NCBI GenBank assembly: GCA_022113835.1
Contig: JAILWY010000008.1
Span: 5,305,001 to 5,369,000 of the forward strand
Reading direction: 5' to 3'
Source of the DNA: Atopsyche davidsoni
Taxonomy: Eukaryota > Arthropoda > Insecta > Trichoptera > Hydrobiosidae
Length of the DNA: 64,000 nt
Below, piece after piece: positions 1 through 12,125 of this stretch. The first letter of the stretch is position 1, and each line of letters begins with the position of its first letter. The notes beneath the pieces are model-generated. The model was not told the DNA's origin. It saw only the letters and a program-made list of their open reading frames with translations, and did not search any database. The translations under genes were made by a program, and so were the position numbers.

Positions 1-747
1 AAGTTAAAAAAAAATCATTTAAATAACAGCTGATAAAAATCCTGAATCCGAACGTGGTTTTTAGAAATTCCGTGTTTTTGATACTTCCATTGTTCGCAAT
101 AGTCTCTGGGTTGAAGTATTTTTTTGGTTCAGCTTGATTGTAATATATTCAGTTAAAATATTTTTAAATTTAAAAAAAAGTTAGTTGCGAAAAATTAATA
201 AAACCGTATGTTTAGTATTTATATTACATAAATTATTTAAATGTTAAATATACTGTAATATACCAAAGTCAAAAAAAAAACCTGTGATTTTTTTTAATGT
301 AAAACTTTTTACTATGTTATCATAAACATTCTGAAATAACTATCAAATGAGGTATAAAAGAGAAAAGTTAATGTCAATTTTGTGATTAAATGTTTTTTTT
401 AAATCAACTCTTTTTAAATATTGTTATAGTGTGCTCAATATGAATTTTATTAGAAATTTTTTTTTTTCTACTATTAAATTGATATGATATAAACTATGAA
501 TGACTATGAATATGATAGAAAATAAATAAATTTCCAATAAAATACTTATTCGAATAAATTATATATATTTTTTATTTTAAGACAGTTAATTCACGTTAAA
601 AAATATTTTCAAAGTTGGATACGAGCCTATTTCAGGAATGCATTTGAGAAGCGAAAAAATAGAGTTTTATCATTTTTAATACAATCTCTAAAATAATTAC
701 ATTTTCATATTACAGCCCCTCGTACATGATATCCTGAAATATGGGCC

Positions 748-935
748 CCGTCAATTTACTTGAAATATGGATCGCTTTATTCCAGACACAATCTCGCTCC
801 CTGCTTCAGCAATTATGAAACCTGAAGATGACTCCCTGTAATGAAACACTTGGCTGAAGCTGTTGAAATATCAAGTAAAATGTTTTATGGACGTCGCGAG
901 CGAGAAACGCCATAATAAGAAAACCCGACTTAAGG
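748..935. promoter_or_regulatory. Possible enhancer-like island
   Basis: GC-richer and information-rich between AT-rich flanks. It contains TTTTATGGACGTCGCGAGCG (caudal/Abd-B-type TTTTATGG at 883-890) and CCATAATAAG. No coding frame. Call rests on composition and motifs only. Confidence 0.25.
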
Positions 936-1884
936 CTTCTCTTGCTTATTAAACATATCTTGACAATTGTTTTGTTTTCATTGAGAATATCAATTCACAT
1001 GAAAGTATTTTTTTTTACTAAGACATATTTCAAAATTGAAACTTCTAAAATAACAGGTTTTACTTATGCCCAGTTACTACTACTATTTTTAATATAACCC
1101 TTAAGAGAAAATAAAAAACCATTTGAAATTTGCAAAACGTCTGAAAAATCACATGAGCTTATAAAGCTTAAAAGTTATTTAAAGCTAGAAACAACAAATA
1201 TCATCAACATATATTTTTTAACAAACCGAACTATTATAGCTTTTATTTGATCACCAATATTCTTTGGTGAAAGTCACACGAAAAAGATAATTTTTATGTG
1301 ATTAACAACTTTTATGGATGAACACAAACAATCTCAAAAAAAGCCATTTATAATTAAATATGTTCATTGAACTTATCTTAATTGGATTTGATATAATTAG
1401 ACATTAAAACAAATGTGTGAATCGAGAGAGATGTTTTTAGGTTTTCAAAGTCTATGAACTCTTTTATGATTCTTGAACAAACATTTCGTGTTCAAATAGT
1501 GAGCTTTAGTACCAAAGTTAAATATAAGGATTAGATATTTTAAATTATAAATAACTTTTAATAGCCCTTAAACCTGCCAAATAAAAACTATCTATAATTT
1601 ATTAGTTTTGATTAAAATTTCTGGAATGTGAGTATTATATTAACAGTTATGAGAGAATGATCTTTGTCAACTTTTAATTAAACACTTCAAGTAATTAAGT
1701 TTCCATGTTTGTAAACTATTTTGGATAATACTCATTCTGTTTTCTTGTAAATTTTGGCATTCATGATTATGAGTTGATTTCGAATTTTGGGTTTTGAGAA
1801 ACTTTAAGTTTTCAGTCCTCTGTTATTTCAGTTCCTGTGATTGGACTTATTTTAAGGGATCTCTAAGGATCGTCCCAACATAAC

Positions 1885-1936
1885 GAAAAGTCGACGGACT
1901 GAAAATTTCAACGACCTTAACACACAAGAAACCAAA
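1885..1936 (+). repeat. Dispersed repeat end ending TAACACCCAAGAAAC, copy 1
   Basis: AAAGTCGACGGACTGAAAAT followed by TTAACACACAAGAAACC. It resembles 38317-38363 (AACGTCGAAGGACTGAAGAC ... TAACACCCAAGAAACC) and shares the terminal motif with copies at 9.86 and 23.94 kb. Confidence 0.5.
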
Positions 1937-2721
1937 TGAACGGATTTCCATTCAGTATTAACTAGCGTTCATGTAATTTAAAAATAAAAATTATTAATGA
2001 AACTTTCACCTAATTTTATTGTTTTGTAAGACTCACTTTGTCATTATTCATAGCTATTTTCTGCCTATAGAAACAAATTGTTTCAAAAGTTTGTTTTACG
2101 ATAGTTAATGTATTTCAAAATAATTGATAGAAGAAAATGTAAGCTTTTTTTTTAATTGATATCATTTTAGTTAAAAATATTATTTTTAACCATTTTCTTA
2201 TCCCAACGCTGATATTATTATAAATAAATATTTAATGACATAAGCACTTCAAAATATATCCTAATACCTTAATAAATATTTTTTTTAGTGTGTTATAACA
2301 AAAAAAAAATTGTATGCAAATATTTTCAAATTTTTGGCTTATAAATATACTATTTTATATATTATTAAACTCACGCTGAGATATTTAAGATATATTCGAT
2401 TCTTCAATGTCTAGCATCGGTTGGGTCAATGACCCATCTCTTTGTAGCATTAACAAGATTTCACATATATAAAAATAGATAAAAGTTTTAAGAAAAGAGG
2501 TAACTCAATACTTTGTGAATTTAATTTTATTGCCCTAGATAGAAAAGCAAATCTACAACCAAATATATTTAAAGTTTTCAAGTAACTTTACCCACAATAT
2601 ATGAACTTTAAAAACCACTCTGTACTTGTCATAATATTCAAATGAAAATTTAGTTTAGTTTAAATTAACTGCTTACACGTTTTTAATTGAAAAATTGATA
2701 TATGCCAAAAATTACTAATTT

Positions 2722-2750
2722 TTCACTCCTTATAAACAATAAGGAGTGAA
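2722..2750. repeat. 12-bp hairpin with 5-nt loop
   Basis: TTCACTCCTTAT, AAACA, ATAAGGAGTGAA. Isolated in AT-rich DNA. Confidence 0.6.
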
Positions 2751-3384
2751 TAATTAATTAATTCAATTAATTCAAAATAATTGTTTTATATATAACTTAC
2801 TTTCCCAAGAATCAATTTTTTTGTTGTTGCACATTTTTGTGACTGTAAAACAAATACTTTGATTATCTGTATTACATACTTTTGTGCCTATATTTTTAAA
2901 AACTTGACTTATAGATAAAGTTTAACTGAATTTAATTATTCAAACTTTGTAATTATGTTTTTCTGATGTGGTGCCCAAATATAAAACTTCATTGATATTT
3001 TGTTACAAGACATTCTTCTGAAGTGAACGGTAATGCTTTATATTTTTAATTCAAGTATATTTGCATATCGATAAAGACATCAAAGAATCAAATTTACCAA
3101 ATTTATCTCAACTGAGGTAGTTAAATATAAATATTATTGCGAGTTTTGGGGTTTATAAGACTTTTTTTATTAAAAACTTCTTTTTTTTTTTTTCAAAAAA
3201 GTATGTTTATATGAAGTGTCTTTAAATACTCTTTACATCTTTTTTGTTAAAGACGCAATTTGCTATTATTATGTTATCTTTTTTCATTTCTCATATCAAA
3301 ATTATTAACAAAGAATAATTAAAATTGATTTAATGTAAAACAATACAAATCAAAAAATAAAGTAGTCAAATGCCTAATTCTTTT

Positions 3385-3600
3385 CACGGGCAACATAAAA
3401 GAGCTTCTCTCCGTTTGGGGGCTTAAATCACCTCCAGAGAGGGGTTAATCTCGCGGGGTTAAAAAAGCACAGGAAATGCCACAAAATGGCGGCGCTCGAT
3501 TCAAAATGGCTGGTGCGGGAAGCGGAAGTAGCTGGACACGAAATACGGCTACCGGAAACGCGCGCCTGTAGCCAACTTCACGCCGGCGTTTTAAAAACCG
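3385..3600. promoter_or_regulatory. Possible promoter- or enhancer-like island with ATGGC motifs
   Basis: It contains ACAAAATGGCGGCGCTCG and TCAAAATGGCTGG. AAAATGGC matches the YY1/Pho type of site. It also has several CpGs and CTCCAGAGAGGGGTTAATC. A 69-codon frame from 3486 crosses it but runs on into AT-rich DNA, has no domain, and is not called as a gene. Confidence 0.25.
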
Positions 3601-3699
3601 TTCAATTCCTGTATCACTATATCCAACCCTTAAAGCGTCGTGAATTTACTGAAAGAGTGGTTTTGCATTCGATTTTGGCTGAAAATACATATTAAAACA

Positions 3700-6600
3700 A
3701 TGATAAACATTTCTTTTCATTAACATTATAAATGTTGATTGTTGGATGTGTTTAAATTTTTTGTTTCCCTGTTGGGTGAAAGAGCCTTCGATTTTATCTC
3801 GAGGCAAACAAATCAGTTTTTTATCTTTCAGGATTCCGAAAAGAATCGGTCTTTTCCTTGTTGATAAAAGTACAAATCATAAATTAATTTTATATATTCC
3901 GTGTCTACATTTCCGTAGCGTCGAAAAACAAAAAAAATTGATAATCGAGAGGCTCTCACGCTTCACACAAGAGCGTGACGTCTGTTGACATGTGAAATAC
4001 ATTTTTAAACGAAATTACAAAAGAATTTTTGAGGCGCGTTGAAAATTAATCGCTCACTGTACGGTCAAATTATTTCTGATAAAAAAAAAACATCCCGACA
4101 TTCCGATTCAATAAAATAATATTCATATTATATTTTCAAAAACCAAATATCGGTTTTTTGTTCTATTCATATATGTTTTTATTATTTTTATCGTGTTTCG
4201 AATATTTTCACACAAACTTTGACCATTGATGTGTGAAAATTTTTGAAGGTAATTTTTGCAGTTTTTCAGAATTAATTTGGTTTTTCATTTTTTCAATTTT
4301 GGTAATGCATGGATTTAATAATGCAAAAATGATATTTTAATTAGAACTACCTCAACTTGTTTTACTTCATAAATTAATTTTACAAATATTTTACTCTTAA
4401 TTATAATAAAACCTTAGAGGAATACCTGATTTGTCAGTTTTTTGAGCGGGGAGCAAAAAAATTATTTATGAAAGTTTACGATAATTGAAGCTGAAATTCC
4501 AAACTAAATACCTTAAATAAATTATCAAATTGATTAAAAAAAAACTTTCTTAGAACTTCGTAATAACAATTATTGGTCAAAGTTTTGTTGAACGTAAAAA
4601 AACTCACAAAGCAAATTCTAAAGCCTATAATTTTATAAAAAAATATTTCAGCGCAGTGAAGCGTCAAATTAAATGAATTATTAAACAATAAAAGTACATT
4701 AAAGTTTATCTAAAGAATTTCATTTTCGCATGAATTAATAATTTTTTTAACGGTTTTATATAAAGTATTGAGAAAAATATAAAATAATTTTAATCTTCAA
4801 AATAAAAACACAGCGATTTCATAAAATTTAAATTCAAAAAAACATATAGTTCTCATTTTTAAAGATGTTTTTCAAAAGAAAAATACTACTTTTCAATAAC
4901 ATGAAATCGTTGCAGACAATCCTCATTATTGTATTGATTTTTCAAAACATTTTTTTAGTCTATGTAATATAAAAAATAAGTGTAATAAAAGCACATAAAC
5001 ATACAATTAATTGCTTTAGCCCTAAAAAATAATTCTGGGTTCTAAGGGTGCAGTTTGCTAAATTAAATTTTAAAATTACAAGGCTTCTTCTTTTTGGAAA
5101 CAACCACTTTAAAGGCCGTATCGAAAAATCTCATTTTTGTATCTAAAACAATTTCTTTAATCTTGAAAAGTTTTACTAACCCTTCTAGGCCCAAACGTCA
5201 ATGTTCAACCCCAATTCTTAACTTTTATTAAATAACAAGTTTTTTCGGGATAAAATAAAAATACTAGTTTATAATATCCAAAGATATGTTTTATTGCAAT
5301 ATGAATTTAATAAAACTTCAAATTGACTTTCTTTTATATTTTTAACCTCTTGGTTAATTAATATAAGATATTGACGTTTTACGTGTTGAGGACCTAATAT
5401 AACTTTTGATTGATTTGCTATTGTTTTTGATTACTTTCACACTTTTATTGATTTAAATTCAGTTCAAAAGCACTAAAAATAATTTATTTTTTTCAATTAT
5501 TCATTAGGGTATTTTTGATACCATTGTAAAAAACGAGGGTTTTAATTTACAAAGTTAAAACTGGTTTAGCAAAAAAAATGTTCTTTCCGCTCAAAAGTTG
5601 TACTTTGTGTGTTTTTAAAATTAAATCATACTTGCCTTGCTTGTTATCTCGCATCTTTGGAATATAAAATTAGGAAAGTTTTATAATTCAGTTGATTAGC
5701 GAAATAAAAAAATCTTTATCGTAATGGTCCGCCATAGGTAAAATAAATATTCTCATTCTCTCCTCTCTCCCTGGCCCACGCAGATTTTTGTAAGTTTCAG
5801 TGTATTTATGACCATCCCATGCAATACTATTTTAGTTTTGATATATTAAATATTCAATTATGCATATAATAACGGTAACTTAACGATATCTGTTATCTAA
5901 ATATTTTAACTAATCACCATTTGGTTGCTAGATATGTCGTAGCGTGTAGGCAGCTTTTCGCAGCGTTGTTGGTGACTTAAACACTACTAATAAGTACAGT
6001 TAAGTAAAGTATGAACTTCATTTAAAATAAATTGTTTTTATTTATTCAATTCTGATATATATAAATATGATAAATTCTACATAAAAAAGTTATGCTTGAG
6101 GTTATTTGATTTGGCACAGTTTCGCAGTGCTAAGGTATAAGAAATAACCTCACCATTACCATGCGGTAAATTCGGTTTCCCTTACCCATAATTCTTCACT
6201 TTTTTTCAATAAACGTGATTAATGTTCCTTCAGATTTTTAGATATTGGTCAAGAATATTACGCTCCTCGGACTTCATTGAATAAAGCGATGTTTCAATCA
6301 TTCTTATATGAGATTTGGTAGATATTTATAACCCTGTTTCTGCGTCACTCTGCGCCAAATAACACTTTCACAAATCACACCCTTTCTGCGAGGGTGTCCT
6401 TTCAATCGTATGACTTCTCCCTGCGCTTACATAAAATATTAAATTTCCAATTTTCTTGATAAATAATTAATCGTTACTCAATAGCAATACGTTATTACAA
6501 AAAAAATATGTCAGAATGAATCTAACATCAACAAGGGTTCGGATAAATATCCCAAACAAGTGTTCTCTGCTAATTATATTTTTATTACAGATCAACAACA

Positions 6601-7061
6601 ACTAAACAATAAAGCATTATGGGGGGTTCATTCTTTGCTCAAAACATATTTTACCCATATGGGTAAAAATGAAAATTTATTAAATATAATATATAATTGA
6701 GATTGAAAAAAATACGTTATAGCCTAACAATGTTTTCGTATTTTCGGATTTGATGACAAAAAATACGAAACAAAGGTACGCTATGAAATAGTTTTGTTTG
6801 TATTTTTTTTTTAGTTTTGTCAGTAGTGTCAATAACGAAGACACAGGAGTTGATGAAATAACATTGGCTGTTCGTGAAAAATGTCAGCTGTCAAAAACAG
6901 CTGAGAAAATCCGTCTATCCGTGACTGAATGTCAGAACAGATTATCTCACACGCGAAAAGAAAATCTAGAAAAGACATGATAACAAATGAAAAAAATATG
7001 AAAAGAAATCGAGTCTTCGAAAGAACACTGTAAATGTGTATACATGTTAGTTTATTATCTG
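3700..7061. other. AT-rich spacer, no gene seen
   Basis: Short open frames at 3746-3988 and 6798-6980 are of AT-driven composition and show no domain. A 20-bp palindrome at 6649 is the only structured item. Confidence 0.45.
6649..6668. repeat. 20-bp perfect palindrome
   Basis: TTTTACCCATATGGGTAAAA with no spacer. It could be a dimeric factor site or chance. Confidence 0.6.
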
Positions 7062-7140
7062 AACCACCCTCGTAGTCCGGTGGTTAACACAATTGCTTGT
7101 TATCTTGATGTTACGGATACAATTTTTGGGAGAGGCAAGT
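7062..7140 (+). repeat. tRNA-related repeat fragment
   Basis: CCTCGTAGTCCGGTGGTTAA has an A-box look, followed by ATTGCTTGTTATCTTGATG and a degraded B box (GATACAATTT). The ATTGCTTGTTAT block also occurs in the minus-strand tRNA-like piece at 21.2 kb. Too decayed for a tRNA gene. Confidence 0.35.
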
Positions 7141-8933
7141 GAATTGCTAAATATAAATATTTAAACCAACAATTTTGAAGAAAGATTTATGAGTATAAAT
7201 ATTACACAGAAATTTTTCATATTAGTTACATAAATACCGCATTTTTTATATTTATATACGTATGTATATTTATGAACAGTATGTATAAAAAAATGAATTA
7301 ATTTGTTATATAATGTAATTTTTTTTTTAACGTTTAAAATGTGTAAAATGTTGTCAACAAGTTTGATGAAAAAATAAATATTAATAAAAAAATTGTATTT
7401 TAATAAACTAAGGAGCAGTTCAAAGTTTTGTTTCTGTATTGTATGCAAATAGAAAGGCATTTTAAATTAAGTATTATTTTGACTAAGATAATTATATTTG
7501 TACAGAGCTTATAAAGTTCATAATTAAGACGAAAAAAGTTTTGCTTAAAATTTACAAAAAAACTTTTTTACAAAATGTTAAAAAAACGTATTTAAAAAAT
7601 AAAAAGTTTTAAATTTTAGACGCTTTTCTTAGTTTTAATTACATCTTCTAAATAACAAAAAAGGTCTTGTCCCTAGTCCCAAGGTTTTTGTTGCCTATAT
7701 AGTCAAAACTGGTGGAAAAAAACGTGACACGAGTTTGTGGGAAATTTTTCCAGTAGAATTAGTGTAAAATAGTTAAAAAGATATTTGATTATTTAATTAG
7801 AATCAATGTATATTGTGATGAATTATCTTGCGCAGATTTTTTTAGTTAGTCAATTGCTCTTAATTTTAATATCATGGTTTCTTTTTCATGCAAATTATTT
7901 AATTGTTATTCAAGTAAGTACTTGCAATACTGCTTTTCTTTATGAAATCAAAAGATTTCAATATCACTAAAATTAAGAAAATTAAATTTTAGGAGGATAT
8001 ATATCAATGTTTAATCATCTGTAGGCAAAAGTCGTTTGCCATATTTTACGTATATAAGTCTGCCTAATTTTTGCGATCATCTTATTATAATATAATGGTG
8101 TTTAATTTATTTCAAATATTGACCAATAAATTTTAAAAGAAAAATTCATAATTCAAGTGTATTATTAATAATTATTGATTGATTAAAACTCTACTTAGAA
8201 TAATCAATAACCTGAAAAATCATTAGCAAGAACGTGGAACGTTTTGGTATATTTTTAGTATATAATTAACATTTATAACTTCTATAATAACGTTTTTAAC
8301 TACAAATATGAAATAAAAGAAAAAAGCTGAAAAAGAATATACCACGATGTCAAGCAAAATGCCTTTCTTTTAAGAATGAATAAATGTATGAAAGTAAAAT
8401 CGATTTTTCATTCTGTAGTGGGGTAGGTCGGCGACTTACATGGCTTTTTCAGCTTCTCTAATGATGTCGTAAAGCTCCCGACGCCGCAATACTTTGATCG
8501 ATGAAAAATTGTGCTTTTAATCAAAAAGCTCACATTTTTTTTTCAAAATATTGTCGGTATATTTACCATTTATTTATATATTTAACCAAATTACAGTTAA
8601 GAGTTATTTATTATTAAAAAAACACGATTTGTTTTGCCACTAGTAGTTATTTTTTAGCAATGTGGAAGTGCTAATATATTCCCTGTTGTCATGTGATTTG
8701 GGAGGCTCGATAAGAACCCGACCTATATTTTAAAATATCTAATGATTTAATGATCGTATCTCTATAAACTGACAAATATCAATTAACAGTTTTTCGTTTA
8801 AGTTAATAAACATCTGTAAATGAGCAATTTGGAAGTTGTATATATGGTATAATGCTTCAAAGTACACACGAAATTGTATTGAAAAATAATGATAGATGAA
8901 ACAGTCTGTATCTTAAAATAGCATATTTTTAAG
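7141..8933. other. AT-rich spacer, no gene seen
   Basis: The 99-codon minus frame at 7460-7161 is rich in Ile, Phe, Tyr, Lys and Asn, as expected for chance translation of AT-rich DNA. Nothing else supported. Confidence 0.45.
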
Positions 8934-9405
8934 CCACGTTTGGCAAAGTATTATCAGCTTTTCGTCGTCCATCATTTTGTGAAAGAAGATGAATAAAAGT
9001 AAAGACATATAAATTATTTAACGGTCAAACCATATTCTACTCCATCTTCGCTTAGAATCTTGGCACAAAGCTACTTGTTGCAATGCAGTGCATAGGTCTT
9101 GCACACATATATTAAATTGTATAATTTGTTCTAACAAATTTCAAAGTAATATAATTACTTTAAAAGCATGTTTGGCTAACTATTATTATTATAAGATAGT
9201 CATTACTTTAAAATAATTATAAAAAAAATAATGCTGAGATCTTTTATATCAGTGGTAAACTTTTGCCACAAACCAACTTGCACAAGAATGCGTGGGTCTC
9301 TTGCGTATATTTTTTTTTATATAATATATTGTAATATATTTTGTGCCACGTTTGGCAAAGTATTATCATTTTTCAGACGTCTATCATTCTGTGAAGGAGA
9401 AATGA
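8934..9405. repeat. Diverged tandem repeat, about 200-bp units, 2.3 copies
   Basis: CACGTTTGGCAAAGTATTAT occurs near 8937 and 9348, with a weaker version (CATGTTTGGCTAACTATTAT) near 9169. The accompanying blocks CTTGGCACAAAGCTACTTG (9059) and TTTGCCACAAACCAACTTG (9260) also correspond. The open frames at 9231-9527 (plus) and 9317-9652 (minus) lie over this repeat and have no recognisable domain. Confidence 0.6.
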
Positions 9406-9814
9406 AAAATAGTGCAAAGGTGTGTGCAAATTCTGACCACGTACTTCTCGAGGCTCGGAGGCTGCAGAAGGCTGTAGATGTGTGTCGGATTATTCTGGTG
9501 ATTTGTCTGCTATTGAAGAAAGGATGAAACATTTTTTTTTGTTTAATATAGTTTCCTAGATAGCATTTTTTTATAACGTGCGAGACGTTTACGAGTTTTT
9601 CGTACAACTTTATTTCATAGACAAAAAATGTTAATATTTTCGTATTCCGCATGTCATTTCTAGTGTCATGTAATACTTGTTTTTCATGTTGATATAAATA
9701 TGAAGTTTACTTATTACATTTATTCTTCAAATTCAAATCATTTATAAGTTAAGAGCACCGGTAGGATAAAAACCCACACTTTCATTTTTTAATTAAAAAA
9801 AATTGAAAAAATCT

Positions 9815-9877
9815 CTGAAGATGGGATCAAAATGTTGGAAGATGAATAAAATCCTGCAGCTTAACACCCAAGAAACT
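9815..9877 (+). repeat. Dispersed repeat end ending TAACACCCAAGAAAC, copy 2
   Basis: CTGAAGATGGGATCAAAATG ... CTGCAGCTTAACACCCAAGA AAC. The terminal 15 bp are identical to the other copies and the upstream part is only loosely similar. Confidence 0.5.
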
Positions 9878-9879
9878 AG

Positions 9880-11999
9880 AAAATTTAACAATAAAATAAA
9901 CAATAGCCACAGTTATTTAACTAAAAAAGCTACAAACAATTGTTAACGGTCTAAGTTAATTGCGTTAATCATTATGTTACGAACATTCTGGGACATACAA
10001 TATAAAACCATGCAATGGGCTGGGTGACCATTGTTTCAGCAGGAAATGAAACATTGTTTGTTGCGAACATTTTGTTCGCGCAACTTTGAGGTGTTTTAAA
10101 CTCACGGAACCTATTGTTCAATGAAATCTTCAGACTTGAAACATAACTTTAATAATTTTGTGTTTTTGTTTGGCGCAATAGCACACTCCGAGCAAGTTAT
10201 TGCCGCTTTAGAAGTTTGAGTGTTTTATGAAGAGAAGCGGTTCCATTTCAATTATTTCAAAACTCATGAAGACTCCTCATTGTTTAAAGTTTAAAACTAG
10301 AAATATATATAGTACTAAAAAAATCAAACTCTTGAAGACACTTGTTCGTTAATAGTGTTGAAGGTGTTAAAGGTTGAAAACCCATAAAAATACATGATCG
10401 TCAAAGGGTAGTTAAAGGTCATCACGACAGATTGACGCTAAAAGACTTTTTATGTAAAAAAAAAAAACTATTTAATTTATGATGACAACTGATTGTGAAC
10501 GGCTTTTATTCTTAAGAAAAATAAAGACAAAAGGACGAAAGGACAATGAAACGAAGTTTTGGAGCAATAAAATATTAATACTAGGTCGTATTTAAATAAC
10601 ATTTTAAATAAAAATTGTGTTCAACACTCATTTAAGCAAATAAAACGGCTTCGATTACTTGTTGATAATATTGTTTGACATGCCTTTGTATATTAAAAAA
10701 AAAAGTGAATAAATTAAACAAAAACTTTATCCAAACAAACAAGTTTAAGTTTCTTGTAATGAATATTTTGTTATTATTTTAAAATAGCATGTTTTAAAAT
10801 ATAAGTTAGTACACACACATAAAATATAGTATAATATTCGTACTAGATTTCAAACATTTACCTGAGTGAGCGCAAACAATCAAGTAAAGTCTAAATTATT
10901 CGAGATCACCTAAGGCAGCCACAGTTAATTCTTTTTTTTGCGTTTTAAAATAATAACTAGTGCTCAGACAATATATTATCAAGACTACATAAAAATGTAT
11001 TTATTTTCATTAAAAAATATGAGTATAATAGACAACGTGTAAAATGCCTTAGAAATCACCGAATAAACCATAAATCAAAATAATAAACTGTGCCTGATAT
11101 AAGTCAACATTCAAGAAGTTACAAGTATATATTTATACAGATAAATCTTATTTAAAAGTTTTGAAGAATTCACAAGCCATTGTTAAAGTTTTTATTGTTC
11201 TTAATAATACCCGTCACTAAATTAAACCACTTAAATATGCTACGTTAAATTGCTTTAGTATATTTTATTAACATTCGAGTACTTAAAAGAGATGTGAGTA
11301 AAATTAATTATGGCCACACTCTTAAGAGTTCCCTAGAGGACAGCAAGAAGTGCTCGCAATCATAAGTTGAGATAAGTTAAGTCGTTTTTGCCCAAATTTT
11401 ATACACCTATGTGGTATTTATTCAGTAAGTTGGATTTTTCATATAATCTATTTCATTTAAGTTGTGAGTGGATATAAGTACCTTCCTTAAAAAAAGTCAT
11501 ATAAATAAATGTAATTTATCTATGACAGCAGTAGATAATTTGTAAATAAGTAAACAACGATGAAAATTTTGGCTTACTTGCAAAGCCAAGGAAAGCAGAA
11601 ATATTAAATCACAATAGTGTGATAGTTAAGTGGCGTGGATTTAAATATCATCTATTTTTTTATAGTCAAAACGATAAGCCTGTGTGAATGTTGAAAGCAG
11701 AGATATTAGATGGTTAAAAAATAATACCTTTATTATAGAATTTGCAAAGTGGTTTTTAAATGCTATGTAACATATAGTATATTAAACGAATTAAACTAAA
11801 TTTAACTGCTCAAACAAGACTGAAACAAGAGGAATTTCAGCTAACGATTTTAATAATACAGACAATGAACTGACGAACATAACTTCATTGCAATTACTTA
11901 ACTTCAATGAACACAGTAATAATTTGTTTTTATTTTATTTTGTTCATTAAATATATACGTTTTATTGGATTATAACAATCAACTCGCTTTGAAAATGTC
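9880..11999. other. AT-rich spacer, no gene seen
   Basis: Only an imperfect hairpin near 10060-10085 (TTGCGAAC ... GTTCGCGCAA) stands out. No coding signal. Confidence 0.45.
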
Positions 12000-12125
12000 A
12001 CCCTTATTCCGGAAATGAAATCAGCCAATCGCTCTCCTGATTTCACATCAACAAATTCGATATTTTATATTCAAACCTGCGTCCCGCTTCTTTTTATTCC
12101 CCAAACCTGAAAAACACATTGGAGC
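12000..12125. promoter_or_regulatory. Possible enhancer-like island
   Basis: GC-richer block (TTCCGGAAATGAAATCAGCC ... ATTCCCCAAACCTGAAAAAC) flanked by plain AT-rich DNA. GAAATCAG and CTGATTTC form a small inverted repeat. Non-coding in all frames. Confidence 0.2.

Larger units (their letters stand above)
936..3384. other. AT-rich spacer, no gene seen
   Basis: Apart from the hairpin at 2722-2750 and the repeat end at 1885-1936, I see only A/T-rich DNA with homopolymer runs and frequent stops. No splice-site pair frames a convincing exon. Confidence 0.5.

Noticed and set aside
9231..9652. 98- and 111-codon frames on opposite strands
   Set aside because: They overlap a diverged tandem repeat, overlap each other, and show no domain; the longer one is rich in AT-encoded residues.
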